Shown here: in pieces, positions 51,186-60,773 of the stretch
Position numbering within the stretch: the stretch's first letter is position 1
Layout of the letters: every line of letters starts with the position of its first letter
NCBI GenBank assembly: GCA_963712305.1
Contig: CAVQHI010000002.1
Location: 186,001-250,000, forward strand
DNA length: 64,000 nt
Direction of reading: 5' to 3'
DNA from: DATFNI01 sp963712305
Lineage (GTDB): Bacteria > Bacteroidota > Rhodothermia > Balneolales > DATFMH01
Made by a program: the position numbers and the translations under genes
The notes under the pieces: model-generated
What the model was told of the DNA's origin: nothing
Databases searched by the model: none
The model's input: only the letters and a program-made list of their open reading frames with translations

Positions 51186-53888
51186 ATGAGCAAGAAAGAT
51201 TATTTCAATACCCGGACGGAGTTCGATACCGGTTCGGGAAAAGCGTTTTATTACAGTCTCGATAAGCTGGCGGAACAGGGATATTCCAACATCCATCGCC
51301 TTCCTTTTACAATGAAAATTCTGCTGGAGGCCGTTCTGCGGAATTGTGATGGCTACATTGTTAGTGAGGATGATGTAAAGAATATCGCTAATTACGATCC
51401 ATACAATGTCAAAGATGTAGAGATTCCGTTCAAGCCTGCGCGAGTCATCCTGCAGGATTTTACCGGTGTTCCGGCCGTTGTTGACCTCGCTGCCTTACGT
51501 TCAGCCATGCACCGGATGGGTGGTGATCCCAAGAAAATCAATCCGAATGTGCCTGTAAACCTTGTCATCGACCACTCGGTACAGGTTGATACCTTCGGCA
51601 CCGATTACGCCTACATGTTCAATCGTGAAAAAGAGTTTGAGCGCAACCGCGAGCGTTATGAATTCCTGCGGTGGGGACAGAAGGCGTTTGATAACTTCAG
51701 TGTTGTTCCGCCGTCACGCGGTATCGTTCACCAGGTCAATCTTGAGTACCTGGCGCGAGGTGTATTCCTGGCAGATGAAGATGGAGCAAAAGTTGCCTAT
51801 CCTGATTCTCTGGTTGGTACCGATTCCCACACTACGATGATCGACGGTCTGGGCGTTGTTGGCTGGGGCGTCGGTGGTATTGAAGCCGAAGCGGTCATGC
51901 TCGGCCAGCCGATCTATATGCTTCTGCCACAAGTTGTTGGATTCAAACTGACCGGCAAACTGAATGAAGGTGTAACGGCAACTGACCTGACGCTTACTGT
52001 CACCCAGATGCTTCGCAAGAAGGGCGTTGTAGGCAAATTCGTAGAGTTTTATGGTGAAGGATTGAGCAGCATGAGTCTGCCTGATCGCGCCACCATCGCC
52101 AATATGTCGCCTGAATATGGTGCCACGATGGGCTTCTTCCCGATGGATGATGAATCATTGCGTTATCTACAACGCACCGGTCGTACCGACGAGCAGGTTG
52201 AGCTTGTCCGCCGCTATACGAAAGCACAGGGCCTGTTCCGTACCGACGACACCGAAGACCCGATGTTCAGCGATACCCTGCATCTCGACCTCAGTGAAGT
52301 TGAACCTTCGCTTGCCGGACCCAAACGGCCACAAGACCGCATCACACTCGCCAACATGAAGAGCGAGTTCGAAGAATCACTTGTTCGTAAAGAACCCACC
52401 CGTGGGTTTGATTTGAAACAGGATGAACTCACGCGCACCGGAATCTTCAAAAATGGTCAAACAGTGACCATGAAACACGGTGATGTCGTTATTGCCGCTA
52501 TCACAAGCTGCACCAACACATCCAATCCTTCGGTCATGCTTGGTGCCGGTATCGTGGCTAAAAAGGCGCTTGCAAAAGGGCTCAAGGTTCCTCCATATGT
52601 GAAAACATCGCTGGCTCCCGGTTCCCGCGTGGTAACCGAATATCTGAATGAAGCAGGATTGACAGAATACCTCGATCAGCTTGGATTCAACCTCGTTGGT
52701 TATGGTTGTACAACCTGTATCGGTAACTCGGGACCATTGCCCGAAGCCGTGGAAAAAGCGGTAAAAGAAGGTGATTTGATCGTAGCCGGGGTACTTTCGG
52801 GAAACCGAAACTTTGAAGGCCGTATCCACCAGAATGTGAAGGCCAACTACTTGGCTTCACCACCACTTGTTGTGGCTTATGCACTGGCCGGTACCGTTGA
52901 TATTGACCTGACTAAAGATCCTATCGGAAAGGATAAAGATGGCAACGCTGTATATTTGAAAGACATCTGGCCAACCACCGATGAAATCCTGGAACATCTC
53001 GACGACGCGGTTCGCCCGGACCTATTCAGGAAGATGTACGACGGCATCGAAGACTCGAATGAAGAATGGAACAATATTCCGATCACGGGTGGTGAGCTGT
53101 ACGACTGGAAGGAAGATTCGACCTACATCCAGGAACCACCGTTTTTCATCGATATGACGCATGATCCGGAACCAATCAAAAAGATTGAAAAGGCTAAGGT
53201 CTTGGTAAAAGTGGGTGATTCGATCACAACAGACCACATCTCACCGGCCGGGGCCATCAAACCGGATTCGCCGGCAGGCAAGTACCTGATCGAGAATGGA
53301 GTCAAGAAAGAAGACTTCAACTCATATGGATCTCGCCGCGGAAATGACCGGGTGATGACCCGAGGTACCTTTGCCAACATTCGCTTAAAGAACCAATTGG
53401 CACCGGGCACGGAAGGAGGCTTCACAAGCTATCCTCCGGGAGGCGAAACCACAACAATCTTCGAAGCGGCTGAAAAGTATAAGAAAGAAAATACGCCGCT
53501 GGTCGTGTTGGCCGGTAAGGAATACGGCACTGGTTCTTCCCGCGACTGGGCAGCCAAGGGAACATTGCTGTTGGGTGTTGAAGCGGTTATCGCTGAATCA
53601 TTCGAGCGTATCCACCGATCAAACCTGGTAGGGATGGGCGTTCTTCCTCTACAGTTCATGCCGGGCGAAAGCGTCGAAGTACTCGGATTGAAAGGTACCG
53701 AAAAGTTCACGATCGATATCGACGATAATCTCAAACCGAAACAACGCTTAAAGGTAACCGCCGAACGCGAAGACGGATCAACCGTCAGCTTCGACACTCT
53801 TGCACGCGTCGATACGCCTGTGGAAGTTGACTACTATCGTAACGGAGGCATCCTGCATACCGTACTTCGCAATTTCCTCAAAAGCTGA
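51186..53888 (+). CDS. acnA: Aconitate hydratase A
   Basis: 900 residues. TCA-cycle and glyoxylate-cycle enzyme that isomerises citrate and isocitrate through cis-aconitate. The [4Fe-4S] Cys are in TSCTNTSNPSVML and YGCTTCIGNSGP. Other marks: IDHSVQVDTFGTDYAY, GTDSHTTMIDGLGVVGWGVGGIEAEA, GAGIVAKKALAKGL, GSRRGNDRVMTRGTFANIR, GKEYGTGSSRDWAAKGTLLLGV. It carries the full-length four-domain AcnA/IRP layout of about 900 residues. It stands alone with its own terminator. Confidence 0.94.
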   Translation: MSKKDYFNTRTEFDTGSGKAFYYSLDKLAEQGYSNIHRLPFTMKILLEAVLRNCDGYIVSEDDVKNIANYDPYNVKDVEIPFKPARVILQDFTGVPAVVDLAALRSAMHRMGGDPKKINPNVPVNLVIDHSVQVDTFGTDYAYMFNREKEFERNRERYEFLRWGQKAFDNFSVVPPSRGIVHQVNLEYLARGVFLADEDGAKVAYPDSLVGTDSHTTMIDGLGVVGWGVGGIEAEAVMLGQPIYMLLPQVVGFKLTGKLNEGVTATDLTLTVTQMLRKKGVVGKFVEFYGEGLSSMSLPDRATIANMSPEYGATMGFFPMDDESLRYLQRTGRTDEQVELVRRYTKAQGLFRTDDTEDPMFSDTLHLDLSEVEPSLAGPKRPQDRITLANMKSEFEESLVRKEPTRGFDLKQDELTRTGIFKNGQTVTMKHGDVVIAAITSCTNTSNPSVMLGAGIVAKKALAKGLKVPPYVKTSLAPGSRVVTEYLNEAGLTEYLDQLGFNLVGYGCTTCIGNSGPLPEAVEKAVKEGDLIVAGVLSGNRNFEGRIHQNVKANYLASPPLVVAYALAGTVDIDLTKDPIGKDKDGNAVYLKDIWPTTDEILEHLDDAVRPDLFRKMYDGIEDSNEEWNNIPITGGELYDWKEDSTYIQEPPFFIDMTHDPEPIKKIEKAKVLVKVGDSITTDHISPAGAIKPDSPAGKYLIENGVKKEDFNSYGSRRGNDRVMTRGTFANIRLKNQLAPGTEGGFTSYPPGGETTTIFEAAEKYKKENTPLVVLAGKEYGTGSSRDWAAKGTLLLGVEAVIAESFERIHRSNLVGMGVLPLQFMPGESVEVLGLKGTEKFTIDIDDNLKPKQRLKVTAEREDGSTVSFDTLARVDTPVEVDYYRNGGILHTVLRNFLKS

Positions 53889-53936
53889 CGAGAGATCTGA
53901 GATATTAGATTTTAGATCTTAGACTTTAGAAATAAG

Positions 53937-53972
53937 AACGCCCGATGCTGTAAAATGTCGGGCGTTTTTTTT
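53937..53972 (+). terminator. Rho-independent terminator after acnA
   Basis: AACGCCCGA (53937-53945) pairs perfectly with TCGGGCGTT (53958-53966), 12-base loop, and ends in an 8-T run. It lies 48 bp after the acnA stop. Confidence 0.85.
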
Positions 53973-54076
53973 AGAAAGCAAGAGCCAGAATTCAGTAAGA
54001 TCCTTTCCGCTGAAGGTGTCGCCATGGTGTACTGTATCGGGACTGGGGGAATGGCACACTGCGTCAACAAAAAGAC

Positions 54077-54183
54077 TGTCATCCTGAATTATTCCGCTTC
54101 AGGGGAATAAGTAGGATCTCGTCAGCAACAGGCAACGATCGTAACAGGTGCACGGATAGTTGGTGGTTGTAAACGAGATTCTA
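54077..54183. mobile_element. Partial MITE of the GTCATCCTGA family
   Basis: Starts TGTCATCCTGAAT with GTAGGATCTCGT (54111-54122) and the opposing AACGAGATTCTAC (54171-54183), matching the internal repeat pair of the element at 20.5 kb. The outer right end ATCAGGATGACA is absent; instead the TTGAGGCTGTCC element begins three bases later. After that element there is atcaaaaaaatgaca, which might be a decayed right end, so the second element could have inserted into the first. Confidence 0.5.
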
Positions 54184-54185
54184 CA

Positions 54186-54381
54186 TTGAGGCTGTCCCAA
54201 AAGCATAAATGATAAAGATGAAGCCTAATTTATATAGGGATTCTAATAATCACACTGGAAAACAACCCCCTTCCCCCCCCTTTTCTAATGGGGAAAGAAC
54301 GACTTGTTCCGTGACTAAGGCTGTATATCATAATATTTTTAGGCAGTTCAATAGGTACAATGACTTTTCGGACAGTCTCAA
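54186..54381. mobile_element. MITE-like element with TTGAGGCTGTCC ends
   Basis: 196 bp flanked by TTGAGGCTGTCCCAAAAG (left) and CTTTTCGGACAGTCTCAA (right), inverted copies matching at 16 of 18 positions. These ends look like those of IS transposons with GAGACTGTC termini. No transposase inside. Non-autonomous element. Confidence 0.65.
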
Positions 54382-54466
54382 CATCAAAAAAATGACACCG
54401 GGATGCACGTTAAAGGGACTTCAATACCTCGAACTTGCCTGACTAACAATCTGTTATTTCTGGTTA

Positions 54467-57400
54467 TTACTCCAAAAAGCTTAAACGCACTTCATTATTC
54501 TTCACGACATAATCACCATAAGCTTCAATCGAAACGTGCTGCAATTTTGGTACAACCATATTGTTTGATGGTCGCATGACCAGTATCAACGTATTCTTAC
54601 CAGTATGCAGCCATGGTTTTGGCAGATAGAACATCTTCTGTGGACCTTTAGAAAAATATCGGCCTTCCAAATGTCCGTTGATCCAGATCTGGGCATTGCC
54701 CGTTGCTTTGATTTTAGCAGCGAGCGGAATCGTCCAGTCTTTGTTTGAAGGCAAATTAAACGTCATACGATACCATGTAATGTTATCAGTGCTATTGTAA
54801 TGCGCGATATCGGTGGATTTTCTGAGTTCAGTGGAATTTGCATTTTCCCTGCTCCAGCCTTCAGACTGACCAAACAATCCTTTGTTTACTGTAAGATTTA
54901 CGGACAAGGGTCGGTTTTCAAATCGGACGATTGCCGGTCGATAAACCCCTCCGAGACCATCACCATTGTTGATGTAAAGTGCAATGGTATTTGTTCCGGC
55001 ATGAATTTTATTTTCCAATGAGACATCAAAGGAGGAGTACCTGCCGTTTTCAGTGGTTACTTTCTGGCCGTTAATAAAAACGGTGACATTTCCATACAAC
55101 GCCTGGAAATCAAGAATGGGTTTATAATGCTCCATCTCACCTTGGGTCATTGTAAAATAACCGCGATACCAGGTTGAGGTCTGATTGACCAATCCTCTCC
55201 TATATAAATCTGACCAGTCGCCGGCCTTTATTTCTGGCCAGTGACGATCGTCAAACCATGTTTGAGCTTTTTGGGGTGACTCAGTGAGGGCTCCGGCCGG
55301 ATTCGGCGAATGCTTCCACTTATCAATGACTATCGGTTTCTGCGAACCAATTGACCGGATAGAAACAAGCCCCTTCAGCTGCTTGTTGATGGCATCGCCA
55401 TTATACCTGCCTTCATTCTCATAGACTACTTTTATCTGATGCTTTCCGGATGATGATTGAGGCAAATCTGCTACATTGACAACATTCTGATCGGTGTTGC
55501 CGGACAGGTCTTTGATATAATTGCCATCGATATATACCCCGTGCCAGTCGTTGTTGTAGAAGTCAAAGGCAAGTTCTCCGTCCTCGGGATAAGTGATGGC
55601 TCCGTGGTAAACGAAATAGCCGTTATCATATAATTTCATCAACCCGAGGCTTGAATAGGTGCCGTCCGGCATTGTCTTAAGGGTTTTCCCGGATTCGTTT
55701 GATTCCTCCGGTTCCCGGGCTATGCCGGCTTCGGTCAGATCAATGGATTTAAAAGGAGATGGAGGGGTAGATATTTTGAATTCATTGATGTATAAATTCC
55801 CTTTTTTAACTTTCCGAACTATTTCGTTCTGTCCGTTGACGTTAGCGCCATTCAGCGGATGATCGCTTATGACAGTCATATTGTCAGAGCCGGGACGAGA
55901 TTGAACGGATAGGTTCAATCTTCCGTTACCTGATTTTTCTTTTTGGATATCATATGAATCGGAAACAACAGAGACCTTTTGTCCGTCATTATCAAAGATG
56001 CGTGACCGGGCGGCCCGGTTCCAGTCTGTCAGACCAACAACGGCGTTGCCGGCAGAAATCCATTGATCGTCGTCGATTACCGTATTATCAATGGAATGAC
56101 CATTTACCGTCAGCGAAACGGGATCACCTTTCTGCCCGTATGCCAGGATAAATGGGGTGTTGCCGATACTCGTTAACTGCGATAACTGTACGTTGGCATT
56201 TTCAACGGTTGCACGATGCTGGGTATCCTTGAGGATCAAAAATTTTGCTGATCTAGCAGGCAGGTCCACATTAAGGATCTGATCAAGGGATCCATTACCT
56301 TGGTTGACGTTGATCTGTGCGTTTTTATGATTATCGGTCAGATTACGAACATAGAGGATCTGTTCATTCTGATTTCCCCTGAGTATTGTGTTTATGCTAT
56401 CCTCGTCCGTCGTAATCTTATCGGGGATAACGGGCAATTCCGCATATTGAGGCCCGGTGAAATCCAGGAAATCACCGATGAGTTTTACTGCACGATATTT
56501 GTCCCATAAACCGCCGGGTTCACTTATAGGAGCCGTATAGTCATAGGACGTAGTGCGTCCCCACGATCCCTGGTATCCGTAATTGGTTCCGCCGTAAAGC
56601 ATGTAGTAGTTGAAGGCATCGAAGCCATGAGAGATGACGAATTTTGTCAGTGCGTTAACTTGCGAAGCACCATATAGATCGGGATAACGAACGGCCTTGC
56701 TGTCGACATTCGAGAACCAACCGCCCTGCAGCTCGGTAATCATGGGAGGAACCTTGGGCTGGGTGCGCCTGATTGATTTGGAAGATCTCTCTACATAGGA
56801 AAAATTCCATTTGGGATAAAAATTATCCGCATCCATAATTTGAGACATTATGGGGTCCGTGTTATCTCTCACAACCGATGTCCAGCAGGTGATAAGTGGG
56901 ATATCGATGCCGTTTTTTATAGCTGAGTGATACAACGCTTTTACATAATTCGCCCTGACCGAATCAGGCAGGCCTGAATAATCGTATTCATTCTCCAACT
57001 GCATGAGAATGATATTCCCGCCATTCGTTATCTGGTGTTTCTTAACGACCGGTAACACCTCGTCATACCAGTGCTCCGACCACTTGATATCATCAGGTGT
57101 ATCCGTGCGAAATCCGATTTCTTTATCTGCAAGCCAAAGCGGCCATCCGCCCTCGTCCCATTCGGCACAAATGTAGGGTCCGGGCCGGATGATCACATAA
57201 AGGTCATGTTGAGCACACGCTTTTATGAATTCTTCGAGTTGAGTTAAATCAATCTGGCCGGGTTCTTTTTCATGAAAATTCCATGGCACGTAGGTTTCAA
57301 CCGTGTTGAAACCTGCTGCCCTAATCTTTTGCAGGCGATCATTCCAAAGCTCGGGTGTCAGACGGTAATAATGAAATCCGGCACTGAAAATATAAGTCCG

Positions 57401-57556
57401 CTTGCCGTTGATGATGAAGCCATGATTATCGTAACGGATGATGTTCGGGTGCGAAAAATGCACCGTACGCAAGCTATCGCTGCCGTAAGAAAGACTGTGT
57501 AAAAGCAGAAGTGAAAAGAGTGATACTGCTAATGCGGCTAAAGATTTCTTTTTCAT
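54467..57556 (-). CDS. GH35 beta-galactosidase, secreted
   Basis: 1029 residues. Signal peptide about residues 1-25 (KSLAALAVSLFSLLLLHSLSYG). GH35 TIM barrel: FSAGFHYYRLTPELWNDRLQKIRAAGFNTVETYVPWNFHEKEPG, IIRPGPYICAEWDEGG, catalytic acid/base E190 in LMQLENEYDYSG, nucleophile E275 in PMITELQGGW. C-terminal jelly-roll domains follow. It cleaves terminal beta-galactosyl residues from glycans in the periplasm or at the cell surface. It stands alone, so no polysaccharide-utilisation (SusC/D) genes are seen here. Start ATG 57556 fits the signal peptide. Confidence 0.9.
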   Translation of the reverse strand: MKKKSLAALAVSLFSLLLLHSLSYGSDSLRTVHFSHPNIIRYDNHGFIINGKRTYIFSAGFHYYRLTPELWNDRLQKIRAAGFNTVETYVPWNFHEKEPGQIDLTQLEEFIKACAQHDLYVIIRPGPYICAEWDEGGWPLWLADKEIGFRTDTPDDIKWSEHWYDEVLPVVKKHQITNGGNIILMQLENEYDYSGLPDSVRANYVKALYHSAIKNGIDIPLITCWTSVVRDNTDPIMSQIMDADNFYPKWNFSYVERSSKSIRRTQPKVPPMITELQGGWFSNVDSKAVRYPDLYGASQVNALTKFVISHGFDAFNYYMLYGGTNYGYQGSWGRTTSYDYTAPISEPGGLWDKYRAVKLIGDFLDFTGPQYAELPVIPDKITTDEDSINTILRGNQNEQILYVRNLTDNHKNAQINVNQGNGSLDQILNVDLPARSAKFLILKDTQHRATVENANVQLSQLTSIGNTPFILAYGQKGDPVSLTVNGHSIDNTVIDDDQWISAGNAVVGLTDWNRAARSRIFDNDGQKVSVVSDSYDIQKEKSGNGRLNLSVQSRPGSDNMTVISDHPLNGANVNGQNEIVRKVKKGNLYINEFKISTPPSPFKSIDLTEAGIAREPEESNESGKTLKTMPDGTYSSLGLMKLYDNGYFVYHGAITYPEDGELAFDFYNNDWHGVYIDGNYIKDLSGNTDQNVVNVADLPQSSSGKHQIKVVYENEGRYNGDAINKQLKGLVSIRSIGSQKPIVIDKWKHSPNPAGALTESPQKAQTWFDDRHWPEIKAGDWSDLYRRGLVNQTSTWYRGYFTMTQGEMEHYKPILDFQALYGNVTVFINGQKVTTENGRYSSFDVSLENKIHAGTNTIALYINNGDGLGGVYRPAIVRFENRPLSVNLTVNKGLFGQSEGWSRENANSTELRKSTDIAHYNSTDNITWYRMTFNLPSNKDWTIPLAAKIKATGNAQIWINGHLEGRYFSKGPQKMFYLPKPWLHTGKNTLILVMRPSNNMVVPKLQHVSIEAYGDYVVKNNEVRLSFLE

Positions 57557-57970
57557 GGTTTGATTAACCCGTCATTACAGGGAGTTATAATTTATTATTA
57601 CACTTTTATGTGGATTTTTTCACTCGGGCAGTTTTTCCCGGATTTGTGCTTCCTTGCGGACTGAGGGATGAAAAAACGCTTTCAGAGCGAAGAAGGAAAA
57701 CGCATTCTTAATGGAATTTGTCCGCATCACAACCATAATAAACAGAGAAAAGAGTTTCGAAAGATGGTCAACTGTTATCGCTAACATTGCTATATAAACA
57801 ACTCCCTCTTTAGTTTCAAGTTATATTTTGGAGAGTCGGTTGCTTCCCAATTAAATAAAAAGGTCGTCATCCTGATTTTTCCCGGCTTGCCGGGAAAAGT
57901 AGGATCTCGCTGGCAACAGGAAACAATCGATTACAGTGCCATTTAACTAGAGATTACCGGGATTGCCAAG
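57557..57970. other. Intergenic region with MITE half-unit
   Basis: 414 bp upstream of the beta-galactosidase gene. A GTCATCCTGAT / TTTTCCCGG-CTTG-CCGGGAAAA / GTAGGATCTCG half-unit lies at 57866-57909, and a GATTGCCAAGTCACTCG-like unit begins at about 57950 and runs into the next gene. A 55-codon minus-strand ORF (57620-57787) has hydrophobic character but no ribosome binding site or family; I do not support it. Confidence 0.5.
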
Positions 57971-58594
57971 TCACTCGCTCCGCTCCGTTCCTCGCAATGA
58001 CATCATCATTAATTTCTCCAAGGCTATCTTCTTCGCCTCAAACTCCTTCAAACCCTCTCTGACTTCGGTTGCTTCGATGTATGGAATGGCACGTGGATCG
58101 CCGAGTTCACCAAGTGCTTCGAGCGCATCACCCCGAACGGTCGGGTCATTAAGAGACGCGATCAGGACATTAAAAGCTTCTTCTGTTTTGATTTTTGCCA
58201 GTGTATGCATCAGCATTGCCCGGGACGATCGGTATTTCCGTTCCATGCAAATTTTCAAAATCTCGGAATACGAATCAGGGTCGTCGATGGTGTATAACGC
58301 TCTTCCCACGATCCATCGTTGCGGCTCCTCGAGAGTCGGATCATGTTTGAACATCTCCAGTAGTGCCTTTGATGCAGGGGACAGGCCTTTTTCGGTCAGG
58401 GCAATGGCAATGAACTCTTTGGTACGATTATCAGTATTTAAAAGATATTTGAGCAGAATATCAACATAAGGACGGGCCGAAACGGGTCGGTTAACGAGCG
58501 TTTCGATCGGAGTGAGTGTAGTGCCGAAGGAGGATGATTCGGTTCGGGCACCGGCTTTGGTTAGTTCATTATTTAGTTGATTGGCCAGATCCAT
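57971..58594 (-). CDS. HEAT-repeat protein
   Basis: 207 residues made of about four to five HEAT-like helical repeats (for example NTDNRTKEFIAIALTEKGLSPASKALLEMF, LIASLNDPTVRGDALEALGELGDPRAIPYIEA). No signal peptide, no catalytic motif. Proteins of this kind act as scaffolds for protein binding. Its last residues, MMSLRGTERSE, are encoded by a common GATTGCCAAG-like dispersed repeat (57953-58003, see findings), which supplies the stop codon, so the original end was lost. Function unknown. Start ATG 58594. Confidence 0.75.
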   Translation of the reverse strand: MDLANQLNNELTKAGARTESSSFGTTLTPIETLVNRPVSARPYVDILLKYLLNTDNRTKEFIAIALTEKGLSPASKALLEMFKHDPTLEEPQRWIVGRALYTIDDPDSYSEILKICMERKYRSSRAMLMHTLAKIKTEEAFNVLIASLNDPTVRGDALEALGELGDPRAIPYIEATEVREGLKEFEAKKIALEKLMMMSLRGTERSE

Positions 58595-59195
58595 ATGAAA
58601 GTCTAATGTGTAAATACGACCTATAAAACTGTAAGATATTTATAAGATTTTATGACTATCCGCAATTGCTACACATACATAAATTGCCACAGAGGCAAGG
58701 AAAAAGTTAAAAGGTTAAAGTATACCCTCCCTGATATTCCCGGCTCTGTGAATTCCCTGTGCCCTCTGCGGTAAATATAAGCGCCGGAATAACAACCACA
58801 GAGAGGGACGGAAATACACAGAGTCCCGAAGTTTCGTGGTGACCAATCCCGCCCTAAAAGTCCAGCCCCCCTTGATGATTTTTAATCGCCGATAATTATT
58901 TTTAAAGTCAGTTCGAAATAAGAGCCCAGTTCTTTAAAATAAGTACAAAGTTTCATTTCGAGTCCCGATCAATCGGGAAGAAATCTAACATGCTCAGAAG
59001 TGCAAGAAATACCAGGCACATATCACGTTTGTTGCCTGAATAGATTCCTCCACTATGGTCGGAATGACATTGAGATGTTATCTGCGAACAGTATTGTTAA
59101 GTAGAACCATGTTATTTAGTCAGACGCGATAGATCTCATAGTATATCGTAAAATCAATTTGATCATTTTCCACAAAATTCTGCCCGGAGGATTTC
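58595..59195. other. Repeat-containing intergenic region
   Basis: 601 bp. It includes ccacagaggcaagga and ccacagagagggacgg runs, and an inverted-repeat element (58949-59070): tttcatttcgagtcccgatc (with AATCGGGA hairpin) then ggtcggaatgaca at the right. No gene seen. Confidence 0.5.
58949..59070. repeat. Inverted-repeat element (TTTCATTTCGAG / GGAATGACA ends)
   Basis: Left end AGTTTCATTTCGAG, hairpin CCCGATCAATCGGG, GAAATCT; right end AGATTCCTCC, then ggaatgacat. The ends are partly inverted copies (GAAATCT against AGATTCC; TCATTTCGA against TCGGAATGA). Short non-coding dispersed element of about 122 bp. Confidence 0.4.
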
Positions 59196-60773
59196 ATGAA
59201 GTTGAACAGGTGGTTGTTGCTGCTATTTCTTATTGCAATTGCTGGTCATGTTTTTGCTCAAAACAATGCTGTCAAATCACCTCAGGATATCGATAATTAT
59301 GTTGTCCGGGTACTCAAGACGTTTGATGTTCCGGGCGTAAGCCTGGCTATCGTTAAGGATGGGAAAGTGATTTTGACCAAAGGGTACGGGACCAAAAGGC
59401 TGGGATCCTCGGAACAGGTGGATGCACATACGTTATTTGCCATCGCCTCGAATACGAAAGCATTTACGGCCACATCCCTTGCCATTCTTGTGGAAGAGGG
59501 AAAGCTGAACTGGGATGACCCGGTCATCGACTACTTGCCCTGGTTCCGGATGTCGAATGATTATGTGACGAGTCACCTTACAGTACGCGATCTGTTGGTC
59601 CACCGAAGCGGCCTGGGACTTGGAGGGGGCGATCTGCTTTGGTGGCCGGCGACGGATTATACGCGTTTGGAGATTGCACATCATCTGCGAAATGTGCCGC
59701 TGGCGACGAGCTTTCGCCAGAACTTTGCATACGATAACCTGCTGTACCAGGTAGCGGGTATTGTCATCAGTACAGTTTCCGGACAATCGTGGGAAGACTT
59801 CGTTTCAGACCACATTTTGAAACCCCTTGGCATGACAGAAAGCCTCGATAAGAGTTCGGAACTTGTCGATCAGAAAAACAGGGCAACGCCGCACGCTTTT
59901 GTAGATGGAAAGCTCCAGCCGATCAAACCATTTCTCGATGATGTGACCGATCCTGCCGGCGGTATTAGTTCCAACGCATCAGATATGGCAAAATGGATGA
60001 TCGCGCAGCTTGATTCCGGTCGCACAGTGAACGGCAATTATCTTTTTCATCCGAAGAGTACTGTTCAGCTTTGGAAGATGACAACCCCGATCGATGTTCC
60101 GAAATTTCCCAAAGAACTGAAACCGGAGCAGATGAATTTCTACGGCTACGGTCTCGGTTTTTTTCTGTCGGATTACCGCGGACAAAAACTTGTTTGGCAT
60201 ACTGGAAGCCTGCCCGGTTATGTCTCCCGGGTGACGATGGTCCCAAAGTTGAAGCTGGGCATTGCTGTATTGACCAATCAGGAATCCGAAGCGGCTTATG
60301 ATGCGATTACCAATCATATCCTGGACTATTGCTTGCAGAAACCGGCTTATGATTGGATTCATGCCTATAAGACATTGACGGACAAACGAAATGAATCCAT
60401 GGCATCAATTGTGAAGAAGGCAACGGAAAAACGTGATTCAACAGCCGGTCCGTCGCTGCCTCTGGAAAAGTATGCAGGCATTTATCATGATGCCTGGTAT
60501 GGAAATGTTACAATAACGAAAATGAATAGTCATCTTGAAATCCGGTTCGATCACACGCCGGACTTAGCGGGTGAACTCAACCATTGGCAGTATGACACCT
60601 TCATCGCACACTGGAATGATCGGGAACTGCGAGCCGACGCGTTTGTGACATTTCATCTGAATCCGGATGGTTCCATCGAAGATGTGAAAATGAAAGCGGC
60701 ATCGCCGGAGACCGACTTCAGTTATGATTTCCATGATTTGTTATTAAAGCCGGTTCCGGATATAGAGAAATAG
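59196..60773 (+). CDS. Serine hydrolase of the beta-lactamase / penicillin-binding class C family
   Basis: 525 residues. Signal peptide 1-21 (LLLLFLIAIAGHVFAQ). Beta-lactamase fold: S85-x-x-K88 (AIASNTKAF), Y179-x-N181 (AYDNLLYQVAG), and a WHTGSLPGY motif in the third motif position, so an active-site-intact enzyme. A C-terminal about 110-residue domain (TEKRDSTAGPSLPLEKYAGIYHDAWYG onward) is the DUF3471-like beta domain common in esterases and peptidases of this family. Not necessarily an antibiotic-resistance gene; many are D-amino-acid peptidases or esterases. It stands alone. Confidence 0.86.
   Translation: MKLNRWLLLLFLIAIAGHVFAQNNAVKSPQDIDNYVVRVLKTFDVPGVSLAIVKDGKVILTKGYGTKRLGSSEQVDAHTLFAIASNTKAFTATSLAILVEEGKLNWDDPVIDYLPWFRMSNDYVTSHLTVRDLLVHRSGLGLGGGDLLWWPATDYTRLEIAHHLRNVPLATSFRQNFAYDNLLYQVAGIVISTVSGQSWEDFVSDHILKPLGMTESLDKSSELVDQKNRATPHAFVDGKLQPIKPFLDDVTDPAGGISSNASDMAKWMIAQLDSGRTVNGNYLFHPKSTVQLWKMTTPIDVPKFPKELKPEQMNFYGYGLGFFLSDYRGQKLVWHTGSLPGYVSRVTMVPKLKLGIAVLTNQESEAAYDAITNHILDYCLQKPAYDWIHAYKTLTDKRNESMASIVKKATEKRDSTAGPSLPLEKYAGIYHDAWYGNVTITKMNSHLEIRFDHTPDLAGELNHWQYDTFIAHWNDRELRADAFVTFHLNPDGSIEDVKMKAASPETDFSYDFHDLLLKPVPDIEK

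Larger units (their letters stand above)
53889..54466. other. Gene-free stretch with terminator and two inverted-repeat elements
   Basis: 578 bp. Begins with an agattttagatcttagacttta low-complexity run, then a strong terminator (next entry), a half MITE (54077-54183) and another inverted-repeat element (54186-54381). The short plus-strand open frame across 54209-54442 lies mostly inside the second element and has no features of a gene. Confidence 0.6.

Noticed and set aside
50970..51193. Minus-strand ORF of 73 codons before acnA ending in RELPHGKYNAKTLKEASNVP
   Set aside because: Its end looks somewhat coding, but the remainder does not, and it overlaps the start and upstream palindrome of acnA.
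54209..54442. Plus-strand ORF of 77 codons
   Set aside because: It lies mostly inside an inverted-repeat element and has no protein features.
57620..57787. Minus-strand ORF of 55 codons upstream of the GH35 gene, hydrophobic in the middle
   Set aside because: No ribosome binding site near the ATG and no family recognised. Composition could occur by chance in an AT-rich gap.
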